A stretch of 64,000 nucleotides of DNA from CBFDBF01 sp050293315 (lineage in GTDB: Bacteria > Pseudomonadota > Gammaproteobacteria > Chromatiales > Chromatiaceae), in contig JBNKMS010000023.1 of the NCBI GenBank assembly GCA_050293315.1, positions 186,001 to 250,000 on the forward strand, read 5' to 3'. Both the position numbers and the translations under genes were made by a program. The notes beneath the pieces are model-generated. The model was not told the origin of the DNA. It ran no database searches and saw only the letters and a list, made by a program, of their open reading frames with translations. This document shows, piece after piece, positions 16,674-24,171 of this stretch. Every line of letters begins with the position of its first letter. The first letter of the stretch is position 1.

Positions 16674-17541
16674 TCCCTTTATATTCACGCTGTTGCTGGA
16701 GCTTCTGGCAGTTACCTCGGTGGTTGCCGTAGGGATGTTTTTGCTGAATCACTCGCGCAAAAGGCGCGACCGTAGAGCGGCGCAGGTGTTGGTTGAGCGG
16801 CTCAAGGAGGGGCAGGAGCAGCGGCTTGGGGAGAACAGAAAGATCTTGACCTCTCGCTTCGGGCTGGAGGAGAAGCAGGCTGCCGAGTTGGCGACCGGTA
16901 TCGATTGTGCTGAGAGACGCTTCTACCAGACCCTGATTGCCACCTATCTGCGCCGGGACCATAAAACGCTGGAGAGCATTGATACAGAATTTATGGGCAC
17001 GGTTGAGACCTATCGCACCCTGACCCCGTCGCTAGGTGATGGTGACAACTCGGAGGAGATAAAGCGATTGCGCGAAGAGAAGAAGCGTCTGGCCACAGAT
17101 CTACAGAGTGCAATGGAGGCCATGGGTGGTGTCTTGAACGACTACTCATCTGCCCTGCCTCCGGGTAGTGTCGCAGGCACCAAGAGCGATGCTCAGGGAG
17201 CGTCGGAGAACTATTCGGCAGCGGATGATGGGATAGTGGTAGAGGAGGTGAAGGCCCCGCCACAAGATGATACTCAGGCAGAGGAGGCCACGGCAGAAGA
17301 GGTCGTGCCAGCAGAAGAGGCCACTACGCAGGAGACCTCGGAAGAAGAGGCCGCGCCAGCAGAGGAGGCCCCTACGGAGGATGAGGCAGAAGTGCCAGAA
17401 GATTCGCCGGCAGAATCGGTAGAAGAGGAGGCAGATCCGCCTGTGGAGTCAGCGGCCGCCATAGCCGCCGCCGAGGATATCGATATCCCGGACTACACCG
17501 GGCTGACCGAGCCGGACCTTGGCGATAAACCATCTGATTGA
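16663..17541 (+). CDS. membrane-anchored coiled-coil protein with acidic Glu/Ala-rich tail
   Basis: 292 aa from the ATG at 16663, which overlaps the end of the vWA gene; an upstream in-frame ATG at 16609 lies deep inside that gene. One N-terminal membrane helix (FTLLLELLAVTSVVAVGMFLL) is followed by a charged helical region with coiled-coil character to about residue 150. After it comes a long repeat-like acidic tail of EEATAEEVVPAEEATTQE type. No enzyme motif. It probably forms a complex with the vWA protein at the inner membrane, judged by gene overlap. Confidence 0.65.
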   Translation: MTVDPFIFTLLLELLAVTSVVAVGMFLLNHSRKRRDRRAAQVLVERLKEGQEQRLGENRKILTSRFGLEEKQAAELATGIDCAERRFYQTLIATYLRRDHKTLESIDTEFMGTVETYRTLTPSLGDGDNSEEIKRLREEKKRLATDLQSAMEAMGGVLNDYSSALPPGSVAGTKSDAQGASENYSAADDGIVVEEVKAPPQDDTQAEEATAEEVVPAEEATTQETSEEEAAPAEEAPTEDEAEVPEDSPAESVEEEADPPVESAAAIAAAEDIDIPDYTGLTEPDLGDKPSD

Positions 17542-17584
17542 ATGCGGTTCCATCCCGCATAACAGAGCAGCCATACCCCAAGGG

Positions 17585-19072
17585 TTATTTTCGGCTCTCT
17601 ATATCTATTATCTCTTGTCTAATTTGCTTTAGCCTGGCTGCCATCTTGGCGCTGTGGTGGTAGCTTGTCTGTTTATCGTTCAGACCGATCTCCAGCTGTT
17701 GCGCGGCTGCCTGTAGGTCGCCATTCAGATAGTAGTACTCGGCCATATATCTATGACCCACGGAGGTGTGGCCGGCATCACCGGCTGCGCGGGCTGCCAT
17801 CCGCTGGAGTTCAGCATCCATTGGCCGCTTTTTCAGGAGTTTCTCCAGAATGAGTTGCGCCTTTCTGGCCTGCTTTAACTCCAGCAGCAGATCTGCATAG
17901 TAGACCGTTAGCGGGTAGTTGTTGGGATGCATCTTCAGCCCATCCCTGAGAATCTGCAGGGCCTGTTTTGGGTTGCCGCTTCTGTAGGCCAGTTCCGCTT
18001 TGAGGGCTATATAGTGCGTACGGCGTGGATCCTTCTGTAGCAGTCTGTTCAGTTCGCTCTTGGCTGCCTGGTATTCGCGCGCCCTTAAGAGGGCGCGAAC
18101 CAGCCCATAGCGCTGTCCCTCTGCGTTACGGTAGCGCCCATCGTGCAGGCCGCTGCGATAGAACTTCACCGCAGCGCGCGGATCTTTAAACTTCTGCTCG
18201 CGTATGGTTGCACGTATCAGATGGTACTCCACACTGTCCGGATACTGTTTATATGGGTATTTCTCAGCACGCCCCATTGAGTCGGCAATACGGTTGGTCG
18301 TGACCGGGTGGGTACGCAAGAATTCCGGTAACTGCCCGGTATCATATAGACGATTGGCCTTACCCATGCGATGGAAGAAGGCCGGCATCGCCCTGGGGTC
18401 AAATCCGGCATCGGCGGTGATGCGGATGCCGATGCGATCGGCCTCCTTCTCATTGGCGCGGGTAAAGTTGATCTGTCTTTGCAGCATGCCGGCCTGCACT
18501 CCGGTTGCCGCTGCCATCCCTAAATCGCCGTTATCGGTGGTTGCCCCCAGCACTACGGCGGCAATCACCATCGCGGTTGTCGCCAGGCTCATGTTATCTG
18601 CCATCTGGAAGGTTCGCATCAGGTGGTGCTGGGTGACATGCGAGATCTCGTGGGCCATGACCGCAGCCAGCTCGCTCTCCGACTCAGTGGTGGTGATCAG
18701 GCCGGTATGGATGCCGATATAGCCGCCAGGTCCGGCAAATGCATTGATATCCTGTTTCTCTACCAGAAAAAAATGGAAGGGTAGACCGCTGTCTCCACTG
18801 TGACTGCTAAGGCGCCTACCCAGTGACTCGATATAACTGCTCATGAAGGGGTCAGATACGATAGGCATGGCGTTACGGACCCGGCGCATAAATGCCTGTC
18901 CCAGGCGCCTCTCTTGTGTCGGCGTCATCAGGCTGCCGGCAGAGTCCCCCATCTCTGGTAGTGTAGAGGTCTCTGCCAGGCTGGCAGTTGCAATCATTGA
19001 TGAGAAAATTAGGGCCGTTAGCAGATTGATCAGCTGCTTGCCGTGGCGTCTGTGCTTAAATGGTGATTGCAT
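17585..19072 (-). CDS. bepA: beta-barrel assembly-enhancing M48 metalloprotease with TPR domain
   Basis: 495 aa. It has a signal peptide (about residues 1-33), then the M48 peptidase domain with the zinc motif HEISHVTQHH near residue 143 and the third ligand region in NEKEADRIG. The C-terminal half consists of TPR helices (for example RTHYIALKAELAYRSGNPKQAL). BepA/YfgC acts in the periplasm on stalled LptD and BAM substrates, as chaperone and protease. Length and domain order match the family. It converges on the vWA partner gene with only 43 bp between. Confidence 0.9.
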   Translation of the reverse strand: MQSPFKHRRHGKQLINLLTALIFSSMIATASLAETSTLPEMGDSAGSLMTPTQERRLGQAFMRRVRNAMPIVSDPFMSSYIESLGRRLSSHSGDSGLPFHFFLVEKQDINAFAGPGGYIGIHTGLITTTESESELAAVMAHEISHVTQHHLMRTFQMADNMSLATTAMVIAAVVLGATTDNGDLGMAAATGVQAGMLQRQINFTRANEKEADRIGIRITADAGFDPRAMPAFFHRMGKANRLYDTGQLPEFLRTHPVTTNRIADSMGRAEKYPYKQYPDSVEYHLIRATIREQKFKDPRAAVKFYRSGLHDGRYRNAEGQRYGLVRALLRAREYQAAKSELNRLLQKDPRRTHYIALKAELAYRSGNPKQALQILRDGLKMHPNNYPLTVYYADLLLELKQARKAQLILEKLLKKRPMDAELQRMAARAAGDAGHTSVGHRYMAEYYYLNGDLQAAAQQLEIGLNDKQTSYHHSAKMAARLKQIRQEIIDIESRK

Positions 19073-19111
19073 AGGTTATAGAGACCTGCGCTGATAGATA
19101 AAGTTGCCTGT

Positions 19112-19660
19112 CTACAGGATATTCTGGATGCTGGTATGTATCTTTTTATATACATCCATACCGTCCCTGTCCATTACTTGATCGATGACCCAGCGCTGCT
19201 CCTGCTCATCGCCCATCAATCGCTGTATCTGACTCCCAAGATGGCGTAAAAAAGGGTAGCTGGGACCATCCGTCGAGAAGCCAAGCTCCGCATACTCTGT
19301 GGACCGTTGGTTGAATAGCTGAATAAATGGGGTGCCGTAGTCACCGGCCCCCAGAGATTCGCAGCTGTTCTCCTGTACCAGCTCCGCCAGACGTAGTACC
19401 AGAGCAGTGATGAATTCCCGTCGTTTCTCCTCATCCAGCTGTTGATGCAGGATGCGATCAATGATCTGTACCTGATACAGCAGATACTCAATGATGATAT
19501 TAAGCTGTAGTTCACTGCGTTGGTTGAACTGTTCACCGCGCAGATTAATAGTCTTGTCCAGGGCGATCTTCCAGCTGTTGAAGGCGACAGCCCCCGCCAC
19601 CTCATCAGTGGTGCGCTCGCGTCCATCCCGGTGCCATTTACTGTGGATTCGTGAAGCCAT
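19112..19660 (-). CDS. unknown protein, last gene of the operon divergent from dsr
   Basis: 182 aa, soluble and helical, with no signal peptide. Visible text includes NSWKIALDKTINLRGEQFNQRSELQ and LFNQRSTEYAELGFSTDG. I recognise no family or catalytic motif. It starts 10 bp after the dioxygenase gene, so it belongs to the same minus-strand transcript (22576 to 19112). That operon places it alongside a Cys-less DsrC and an orphan Cas6-like protein, pointing to a role linked to sulfur oxidation; this is inference from position only. Confidence 0.6.
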   Translation of the reverse strand: MASRIHSKWHRDGRERTTDEVAGAVAFNSWKIALDKTINLRGEQFNQRSELQLNIIIEYLLYQVQIIDRILHQQLDEEKRREFITALVLRLAELVQENSCESLGAGDYGTPFIQLFNQRSTEYAELGFSTDGPSYPFLRHLGSQIQRLMGDEQEQRWVIDQVMDRDGMDVYKKIHTSIQNIL

Positions 19661-19670
19661 CTGGGTCTAC

Positions 19671-20573
19671 CTAAATATAGTCTAAACCGCTCTCCCCTAT
19701 GCGGTCATAGTAGCGGGCGCGATATAGCAGCCGTTTGCTGTTATGGTCATCGCGGAAGGTGGCCCGATCGTGCAAGACATTGTTGCTGATCAGTCCCATG
19801 CCCGGTTCCAGGCGTCCCCGAAAGATATAGGGGGAGTCGCTGGCGAGTAGCTCCTTGAGATAGGTGACCGCCTCCTGGGTCAGCGGGTCTTGGCGCCATA
19901 CTACGTTGTGTCTACGTTCGGTAAAGCGCATATGCAGTTCACCTTCAGGGGTCAGCGCAAACACTGGGCCGCTCTCCTCCCGACGGGCCACATCTCCCTG
20001 TTCGATGCGCGCCGGGATGGTCATCACATCCGGCTGCATCAGCGCCCGGATATAGTCCGGATTCTGCTCCCGTAGCAGGATGTAGGCTATCTCATGGTCC
20101 ATCAAGGCGTTCTCTCCGCCGCTGGCGGCGCTCTCTACGCAGTGCAGCAACAGGCCGTGGATCTGCTGGTCAACCGGATTGTAATAGCCGTCGGTGTGCC
20201 ACTTTATCGGCCGGTCGGTGTAGGGGATATAGTGCTGGCGGGTACCGCCATCCACCACTGTGAGGGAGGTGAGTCCACTATCATCTCCCAGCCAGTTGCG
20301 ATCCAATCGTTGCAACCCGAAGCGGCGGCCCAGGGCGAGGGGGATCTCCGGGTCCGGGTCGCTGCCGCTGTTGCTGGCGTAGAGCGCCATGTTGCCCTTG
20401 CGGCAGCGCTGCAGGATGGCGCCGTACTCGCCAGCACTTAGATTGCGTGGGTCATCGATCTCGACCAGCAGATCATCCAGCCTCGCCGGATAGCCCTGTA
20501 GTTTCCGCTCACGCCACTCCTCATAGAGTGGCTGGTTGTTCAGATCAAATGGAGATGGTCTGTTAGTACCCAC
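19671..20573 (-). CDS. TauD/TfdA-family 2-oxoglutarate/Fe(II) dioxygenase
   Basis: About 300 aa from a GTG at 20573; an ATG-initiated frame to 20630 would overlap the preceding gene by 68 bp. Iron ligands are visible as HTD in IKWHTDGYYNP and the distal His in NNVLHDRATF, with the 2-oxoglutarate Arg probably in RLLYRARYYDR. Family members hydroxylate or cleave small molecules such as taurine, sulfonates or butyrobetaine. The substrate here is not deducible. The location, in an operon with a DsrC paralog and divergent from dsrA, raises the possibility of an organosulfur substrate, but no transporter is nearby. Confidence 0.8.
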   Translation of the reverse strand: MGTNRPSPFDLNNQPLYEEWRERKLQGYPARLDDLLVEIDDPRNLSAGEYGAILQRCRKGNMALYASNSGSDPDPEIPLALGRRFGLQRLDRNWLGDDSGLTSLTVVDGGTRQHYIPYTDRPIKWHTDGYYNPVDQQIHGLLLHCVESAASGGENALMDHEIAYILLREQNPDYIRALMQPDVMTIPARIEQGDVARREESGPVFALTPEGELHMRFTERRHNVVWRQDPLTQEAVTYLKELLASDSPYIFRGRLEPGMGLISNNVLHDRATFRDDHNSKRLLYRARYYDRIGESGLDYI

Positions 20574-20907
20574 CTTTACGCTTAGTCTCCGGTAGTCCGG
20601 CGATCTTGCCGGCCTCTTTGGCGGGACCACGCGGAAACAGGTTGTAGAGCGCCTTAGTGTCCACCTTATCCAGGTCGGTCCAGATACTCTTAAAGTGCTT
20701 TACCATATGGCGTTCATTCGGCTGGTTTCCGCCGTTCTCGAAATACTCTTCGCGCAGGTAGTTGATCACATCCCAGGACTTATCGGAGAGGGTAACATCC
20801 TCAAGCTCAGCTATAGCCTTGGCCACATCCTCATTCCAATCGTCCAGGTTTTCCAGGTAGCCGTTTGCGTTGGTTTCAATGGTGCTGCCGTTAACTTCTA
20901 GTGCCAT
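20563..20907 (-). CDS. DsrC/TusE-family protein lacking both C-terminal cysteines (RspA-like)
   Basis: 114 aa aligning end to end with DsrC (GYLENLDDWNEDVAKAIA, DVINYLREEYFENG, YNLFPRGPAKEAGKIAGLP). The C-terminal arm ends AGLPETKRKGGY. It has neither the penultimate-arm Cys (G100 here versus Cys99 in the DsrC at 26447) nor the terminal Cys; the whole protein has no cysteine. It therefore cannot carry sulfur as DsrC or TusE do. Such Cys-free paralogs have been called RspA and proposed as regulatory. A central insertion (GGNQPNERHMVK) differs from DsrC. It is the fourth gene of the operon divergent from dsrA. Confidence 0.88.
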   Translation of the reverse strand: MALEVNGSTIETNANGYLENLDDWNEDVAKAIAELEDVTLSDKSWDVINYLREEYFENGGNQPNERHMVKHFKSIWTDLDKVDTKALYNLFPRGPAKEAGKIAGLPETKRKGGY

Positions 20908-20962
20908 TAGTGGTCTCCTTTATAGTTTATAGTTAGATGTCATGTTTGAATATGGCTATATA

Positions 20963-21616
20963 CTAAATGCTCTTGCATGGGATGAACAGACCGCATCCCA
21001 TAAAGCGATGCGAGCCCAGCCCTTGTGCCTGGAGTGTGATCGCATCGGGAAAAGATAGTCCGCCTACCATCAGGGTGCGAGTGAGTAGCGGCCCATCAGG
21101 GGATGTTAGGGTGTGATTTTTACCGCACAGAACCTTGCTGAACTTCAGCCCCATCGCCTTCAGCTCTGCGACCGCACTATCTATAAACTCCTCCTCATCT
21201 GCGACTGCTACCACGTGGTGGGCGTAGAGGGTGTTGGTAGTACTGAGTAGTTGCGTCTTGCCACTCTCGATCGACATCTTATGGCCGTCTACATCTAAGG
21301 TATGGCCGGAGAGAGTGAGGGCCGCTTCAACCCTCTCTTGTGGCAGTCGCAGCTTGAGCCGGGTGCGGCGGGATGGGTAGAGCAGCTCATCAGGCTCCTC
21401 TGGACGCACCCAGCCGCTGGCAGATGAGGCCACGTGGATCGGGTGCAGGCCGTGCTCCGGGTGGTCGCCGAACCATGGGAGTATCTCCTGTATCGCCTGT
21501 GACAGCCGCCAGGTGTGGTCGTTGCGCAGGCTTTTGCATCGGATTTTGAAGACTAGATCGACCACGTCGTCAGGGACAACGAAGATCTCCTCTGCCTGCT
21601 CATCTTGCCAATACAT
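20963..21616 (-). CDS. Cas6/Cmx6-like RNA-binding protein without a CRISPR array
   Basis: 217 aa from ATG 21616; the open frame extends upstream into the previous gene. The N-terminal text VVDLVFKIRCKSLRNDHTWRL and the C-terminal glycine-rich loop LGSHRFMGCGLFIP match the Cas6-related Cmx6 (type I-MYXAN) pattern: two ferredoxin-like folds with a G-rich RNA-binding loop. Candidate catalytic histidines are present around HPEHGLHPIH (residues 52-61). No cas genes or repeat array occur in the window, so this is an orphan. Its place in an operon with a DsrC paralog, next to dsrA, suggests a different RNA substrate or a repurposed fold. Function unproven. Confidence 0.75.
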   Translation of the reverse strand: MYWQDEQAEEIFVVPDDVVDLVFKIRCKSLRNDHTWRLSQAIQEILPWFGDHPEHGLHPIHVASSASGWVRPEEPDELLYPSRRTRLKLRLPQERVEAALTLSGHTLDVDGHKMSIESGKTQLLSTTNTLYAHHVVAVADEEEFIDSAVAELKAMGLKFSKVLCGKNHTLTSPDGPLLTRTLMVGGLSFPDAITLQAQGLGSHRFMGCGLFIPCKSI

Positions 21617-21632
21617 AGTCAGACCCTTTAGA

Positions 21633-22343
21633 TTACTCCTGCGGGATCTTGGCGCGCAGTTCGTGTCGATCAAACCACCATCTGTCGTTGGTGATGATAT
21701 CCAGCACCTTGGCCAGACGCGGCAGGAATTTGTCCGGATCATTTAGTTCCAGCTGCTCCACCCAGAAGTCGAATACCTCCTGCTCATCCACCTGACTATG
21801 GCGGCGTGCCACCTGCCCCAGCATCTGTCCACTAAAGAGCTGTAGATCCTCGCGCTGCTTACCTTCGGCCCGTATGTCGACGATATAGCAGGCAGTTGCT
21901 GCGGCCACTGCCGCGCCGTCAGATTTGTCCGGGGTCTCATCTACAAGATGCTGCAGCATCGCCACACTCAACTCTGGGTCTATAGGAAAGGTGACCCCAA
22001 GCCAGACGCCGTGGGCCAGCGCTGGGATGGCATCCTCCCGGCCAGATTGGAATAGTACATCACACGCCTCCACCGCCTGGGTCCAGAGTTCCGCCGGTAG
22101 GGCGGCGGCGAACACCTGTTTGGCCCTCTCTTCGGCCTCCTCCCGGCGCTCCAGGTCCAGCAGTAGATAGCAGCTGTCCAGGGTCAGCTTGAGTCTATCC
22201 AGTAGCGCAGCATCCGGTGCCAGGCCCTGCAGCTCTTTGTCGAGCTGCTCCAGCCGTAATTCAATCGCCTGAGTCGACTGAACCGCGTCCTCGCCACTAT
22301 CGGCATCGCCCAGTTGGAACTCATTCTGCTGCAGGTATTTCAT
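21633..22343 (-). CDS. unknown helical protein in the dsr-divergent operon
   Basis: 236 aa from ATG 22343 (MKYLQQNEFQLGD). No signal peptide or membrane helix. It is mostly alpha-helical with heptad-like text (EQLDKELQGLAPDAALLDRLKLTLDSC) and TPR-like pairs (LLDLERREEAEERAKQVFAAAL). No family recognised. It ends 16 bp before the Cas6-like gene and is evidently co-transcribed. Possibly a scaffold or adaptor for the other operon products. Confidence 0.6.
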   Translation of the reverse strand: MKYLQQNEFQLGDADSGEDAVQSTQAIELRLEQLDKELQGLAPDAALLDRLKLTLDSCYLLLDLERREEAEERAKQVFAAALPAELWTQAVEACDVLFQSGREDAIPALAHGVWLGVTFPIDPELSVAMLQHLVDETPDKSDGAAVAAATACYIVDIRAEGKQREDLQLFSGQMLGQVARRHSQVDEQEVFDFWVEQLELNDPDKFLPRLAKVLDIITNDRWWFDRHELRAKIPQE

Positions 22344-22399
22344 AATGTTCTCTTGTTTAACTTCGTTGTTTGGATATCTGGGATAGGGACAGCAGCGCT

Positions 22400-22576
22400 T
22401 TAGGTAAAGGCCGCCTCTAGCCGATCCTCCCAATCCTCAGGTACATCGGCATACTGCGGTTTTACATCGATGCGGAAAAACATCTCGCTTTTTGAGCGCT
22501 CTTTGACCATGAGTAGCAGCTGCTCAAAGCTCTCAATCTGTGGGTTCTGTATAAGTATCTCGCTTAGGTACAGCAT
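22400..22576 (-). CDS. 58-aa conserved-looking small protein, first gene of the divergent operon
   Basis: A short frame from ATG 22576 (GGAGTG site about ten bases upstream) to TAA at 22400. The protein begins MLYLSEILIQNPQIESFEQL and ends QYADVPEDWEDRLEAAFT; it is soluble with an acidic C-terminus. It lies on the same strand and 56 bp ahead of the 236-aa gene, so it would lead the operon divergent from dsrA. It is easy to miss because of its length. Its composition is protein-like, but the family is unknown. Confidence 0.5.
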   Translation of the reverse strand: MLYLSEILIQNPQIESFEQLLLMVKERSKSEMFFRIDVKPQYADVPEDWEDRLEAAFT

Positions 22577-22815
22577 TCTATTCGGTCACTCCAGGTTGGC
22601 TATCGATGGATAATACCACAGTAAATTGCTCTGGTTATCTATATACCCCAAATGGGATATACGCCGGATGCGGTCGTCCCCCATTTGGAGGGTGTCTTGT
22701 CGCCATTACAGCCTCTAGAATGGGGCAATTGGGTGTGGACCACACGGTCCGCAAGAGACTTTTTCGCAATATTGCATGGGTGTGTACGACCGGCAACACT
22801 TGAGGAGAGAAGGTA
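22577..22815. promoter_or_regulatory. divergent dsrA / six-gene operon regulatory region with several palindromes
   Basis: 239 bp between the two divergent operons. Dyads seen: inverted arms CCAAATGGG (22648-22656) and CCCATTTGG (22680-22688), whose centres are 32 bp apart, about three helical turns; the 13-bp palindrome GTGTGG-A-CCACAC (22733-22745), which overlaps GGACC-ACAC-GGTCC (22737-22750); and GCAATATTGC (22766-22775). The dsrA ribosome site is GAGGAGAGAAGG, just before the ATG at 22816. These look like operators for a sulfur-responsive regulator, which is not encoded here. Promoter boxes could not be fixed. Confidence 0.55.
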
Positions 22816-24057
22816 ATGGCAAAACCGCTACATGATACCCCGATGCTTGATCAACTTGAAAGCGGCCCCTGGCCAAGCTTTGTGACTGGCATTAAGCGTC
22901 TGGCAAAAGAGAAGGATATGATGGTTGACCTGCTGGGTCAGCTTGAGACCTCTTACGAGACCCGCAAGGGTTACTGGAAAGGTGGTACCGTGGGTGTCAT
23001 CGGTTATGGTGGTGGTGTTATCCCACGTTTTACCGAGCTGAAGAACGAAGACGGCACTCCGAAGTTCCCGGACTGCGCCGAGTTCCATACCCTCCGCATC
23101 ATGCCGCCTCCAGGCATGCACTACGATAGCAACACCCTGCGTAAGATCTGTGATATCTGGGAGAAGCACGGCTCCGGTCTGATCGCCCTCCACGGTCAGT
23201 CTGGCGATATCATGCTGCAGGGCTGCACCACGGATGAGGTACAGAAGGCCTTTGATGAGATCAATGAGATCGGCTTTGATATGGGCGGTGCCGGCCCGGC
23301 TGTTCGTACCGGTATGTCCTGTGTTGGTGCCGCGCGTTGTGAGCACTCCTGCTTCGACGAAGGTCGTACCATGCGTATGCTGGTGAACAACGTGCTGGAC
23401 GATATGCACCGTCCGGCCCTGCCATACAAGTTCAAGTATAAGGTATCCGGCTGCGGCAACGACTGCGTTAACTCCATTCAACGTTCCGACCTTGCCGTTA
23501 TTGGCACCTGGCGTGACGATATGAATGTGGACCAGGCCGAAGTGAAGGCCTTCGTAGGCGACAAGGGTCGTCAATACGTAATCGATAACGTCATCACCCG
23601 TTGCCCGAGTCAGGCACTGACCCTTACCGACAGTGACGAACTGGAAGTGGACAACAGCAACTGCGTGCGTTGCATGCACTGCATCAATGTAATGACCAAG
23701 GCGCTATCTCCTGGTGATGACAAGGGTGTTACCCTGCTCTGCGGCGGTAAGCGTACCCTCAAGATCGGTGACCTGATGGGTACCGTGATTGTTCCGTTCA
23801 TGAAACTGGAGAGCGATGAGGACTTCGAGGCCCTGGAAGAGCTGGCTACTGAGATCATTGAGTTCTTCGCCGATAATGCGCTGGAGCATGAGCGTACCGG
23901 TGAGATGATTGAGCGTATCGGTCTGGCCAACTTCCTGGAGGGAATCGGTCTGGAGGTGGATCCGAACATGATCAACCGTCCACGCATGAACTCCTACGTC
24001 CGCATGGATGGCTGGGATGAAGAGGTCGCTAAGTGGAATGAGCGTCAGGCTTCTTAA
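22816..24057 (+). CDS. dsrA: reverse dissimilatory sulfite reductase alpha subunit
   Basis: 413 aa, full length. DsrAB oxidises sulfur delivered as DsrC persulfide or trisulfide to sulfite in the cytoplasm. The siroheme-[4Fe-4S] ligands appear as CVGAARC (CX5C) and CGNDC (CX3C). The inserted ferredoxin-like domain carries CPSQALTL and CVRCMHC. The overall text (for example HGQSGDIMLQGCTTDEVQKAFDEINE) is typical of the oxidative-type enzyme of gammaproteobacteria. A good GGAG site precedes the ATG. First gene of the twelve-gene dsr cluster. Confidence 0.97.
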   Translation: MAKPLHDTPMLDQLESGPWPSFVTGIKRLAKEKDMMVDLLGQLETSYETRKGYWKGGTVGVIGYGGGVIPRFTELKNEDGTPKFPDCAEFHTLRIMPPPGMHYDSNTLRKICDIWEKHGSGLIALHGQSGDIMLQGCTTDEVQKAFDEINEIGFDMGGAGPAVRTGMSCVGAARCEHSCFDEGRTMRMLVNNVLDDMHRPALPYKFKYKVSGCGNDCVNSIQRSDLAVIGTWRDDMNVDQAEVKAFVGDKGRQYVIDNVITRCPSQALTLTDSDELEVDNSNCVRCMHCINVMTKALSPGDDKGVTLLCGGKRTLKIGDLMGTVIVPFMKLESDEDFEALEELATEIIEFFADNALEHERTGEMIERIGLANFLEGIGLEVDPNMINRPRMNSYVRMDGWDEEVAKWNERQAS

Positions 24058-24171
24058 CAATAACGCTGCTTGCCGGGTAGTAACCGGCTGGTGATTGGGG
24101 ATCTGGTCCTAACAGCAATCCAGGGCCGCTCCCACAACTGAATTTAAGATAGAGAATTTTGGAGAGATAAA

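Noticed and set aside
19864..20441. Plus-strand frames opposite the dioxygenase gene
   Set aside because: The minus-strand frame has the HTD and distal His iron-ligand motifs; the plus-strand frames do not resemble any protein.
20963..22343. A CRISPR array near the Cas6-like gene
   Set aside because: No regularly spaced direct repeats were seen here or elsewhere in the window.
22828..23679. Long (283-aa) antisense frame opposite dsrA
   Set aside because: Shadow of dsrA codon bias; its Val/His/Thr-rich text has no domain and no ribosome site was seen.
24072..24088. Small hairpin in the dsrA-dsrB spacer as a terminator
   Set aside because: Only a five-base-pair stem with no T-run; too weak to call.
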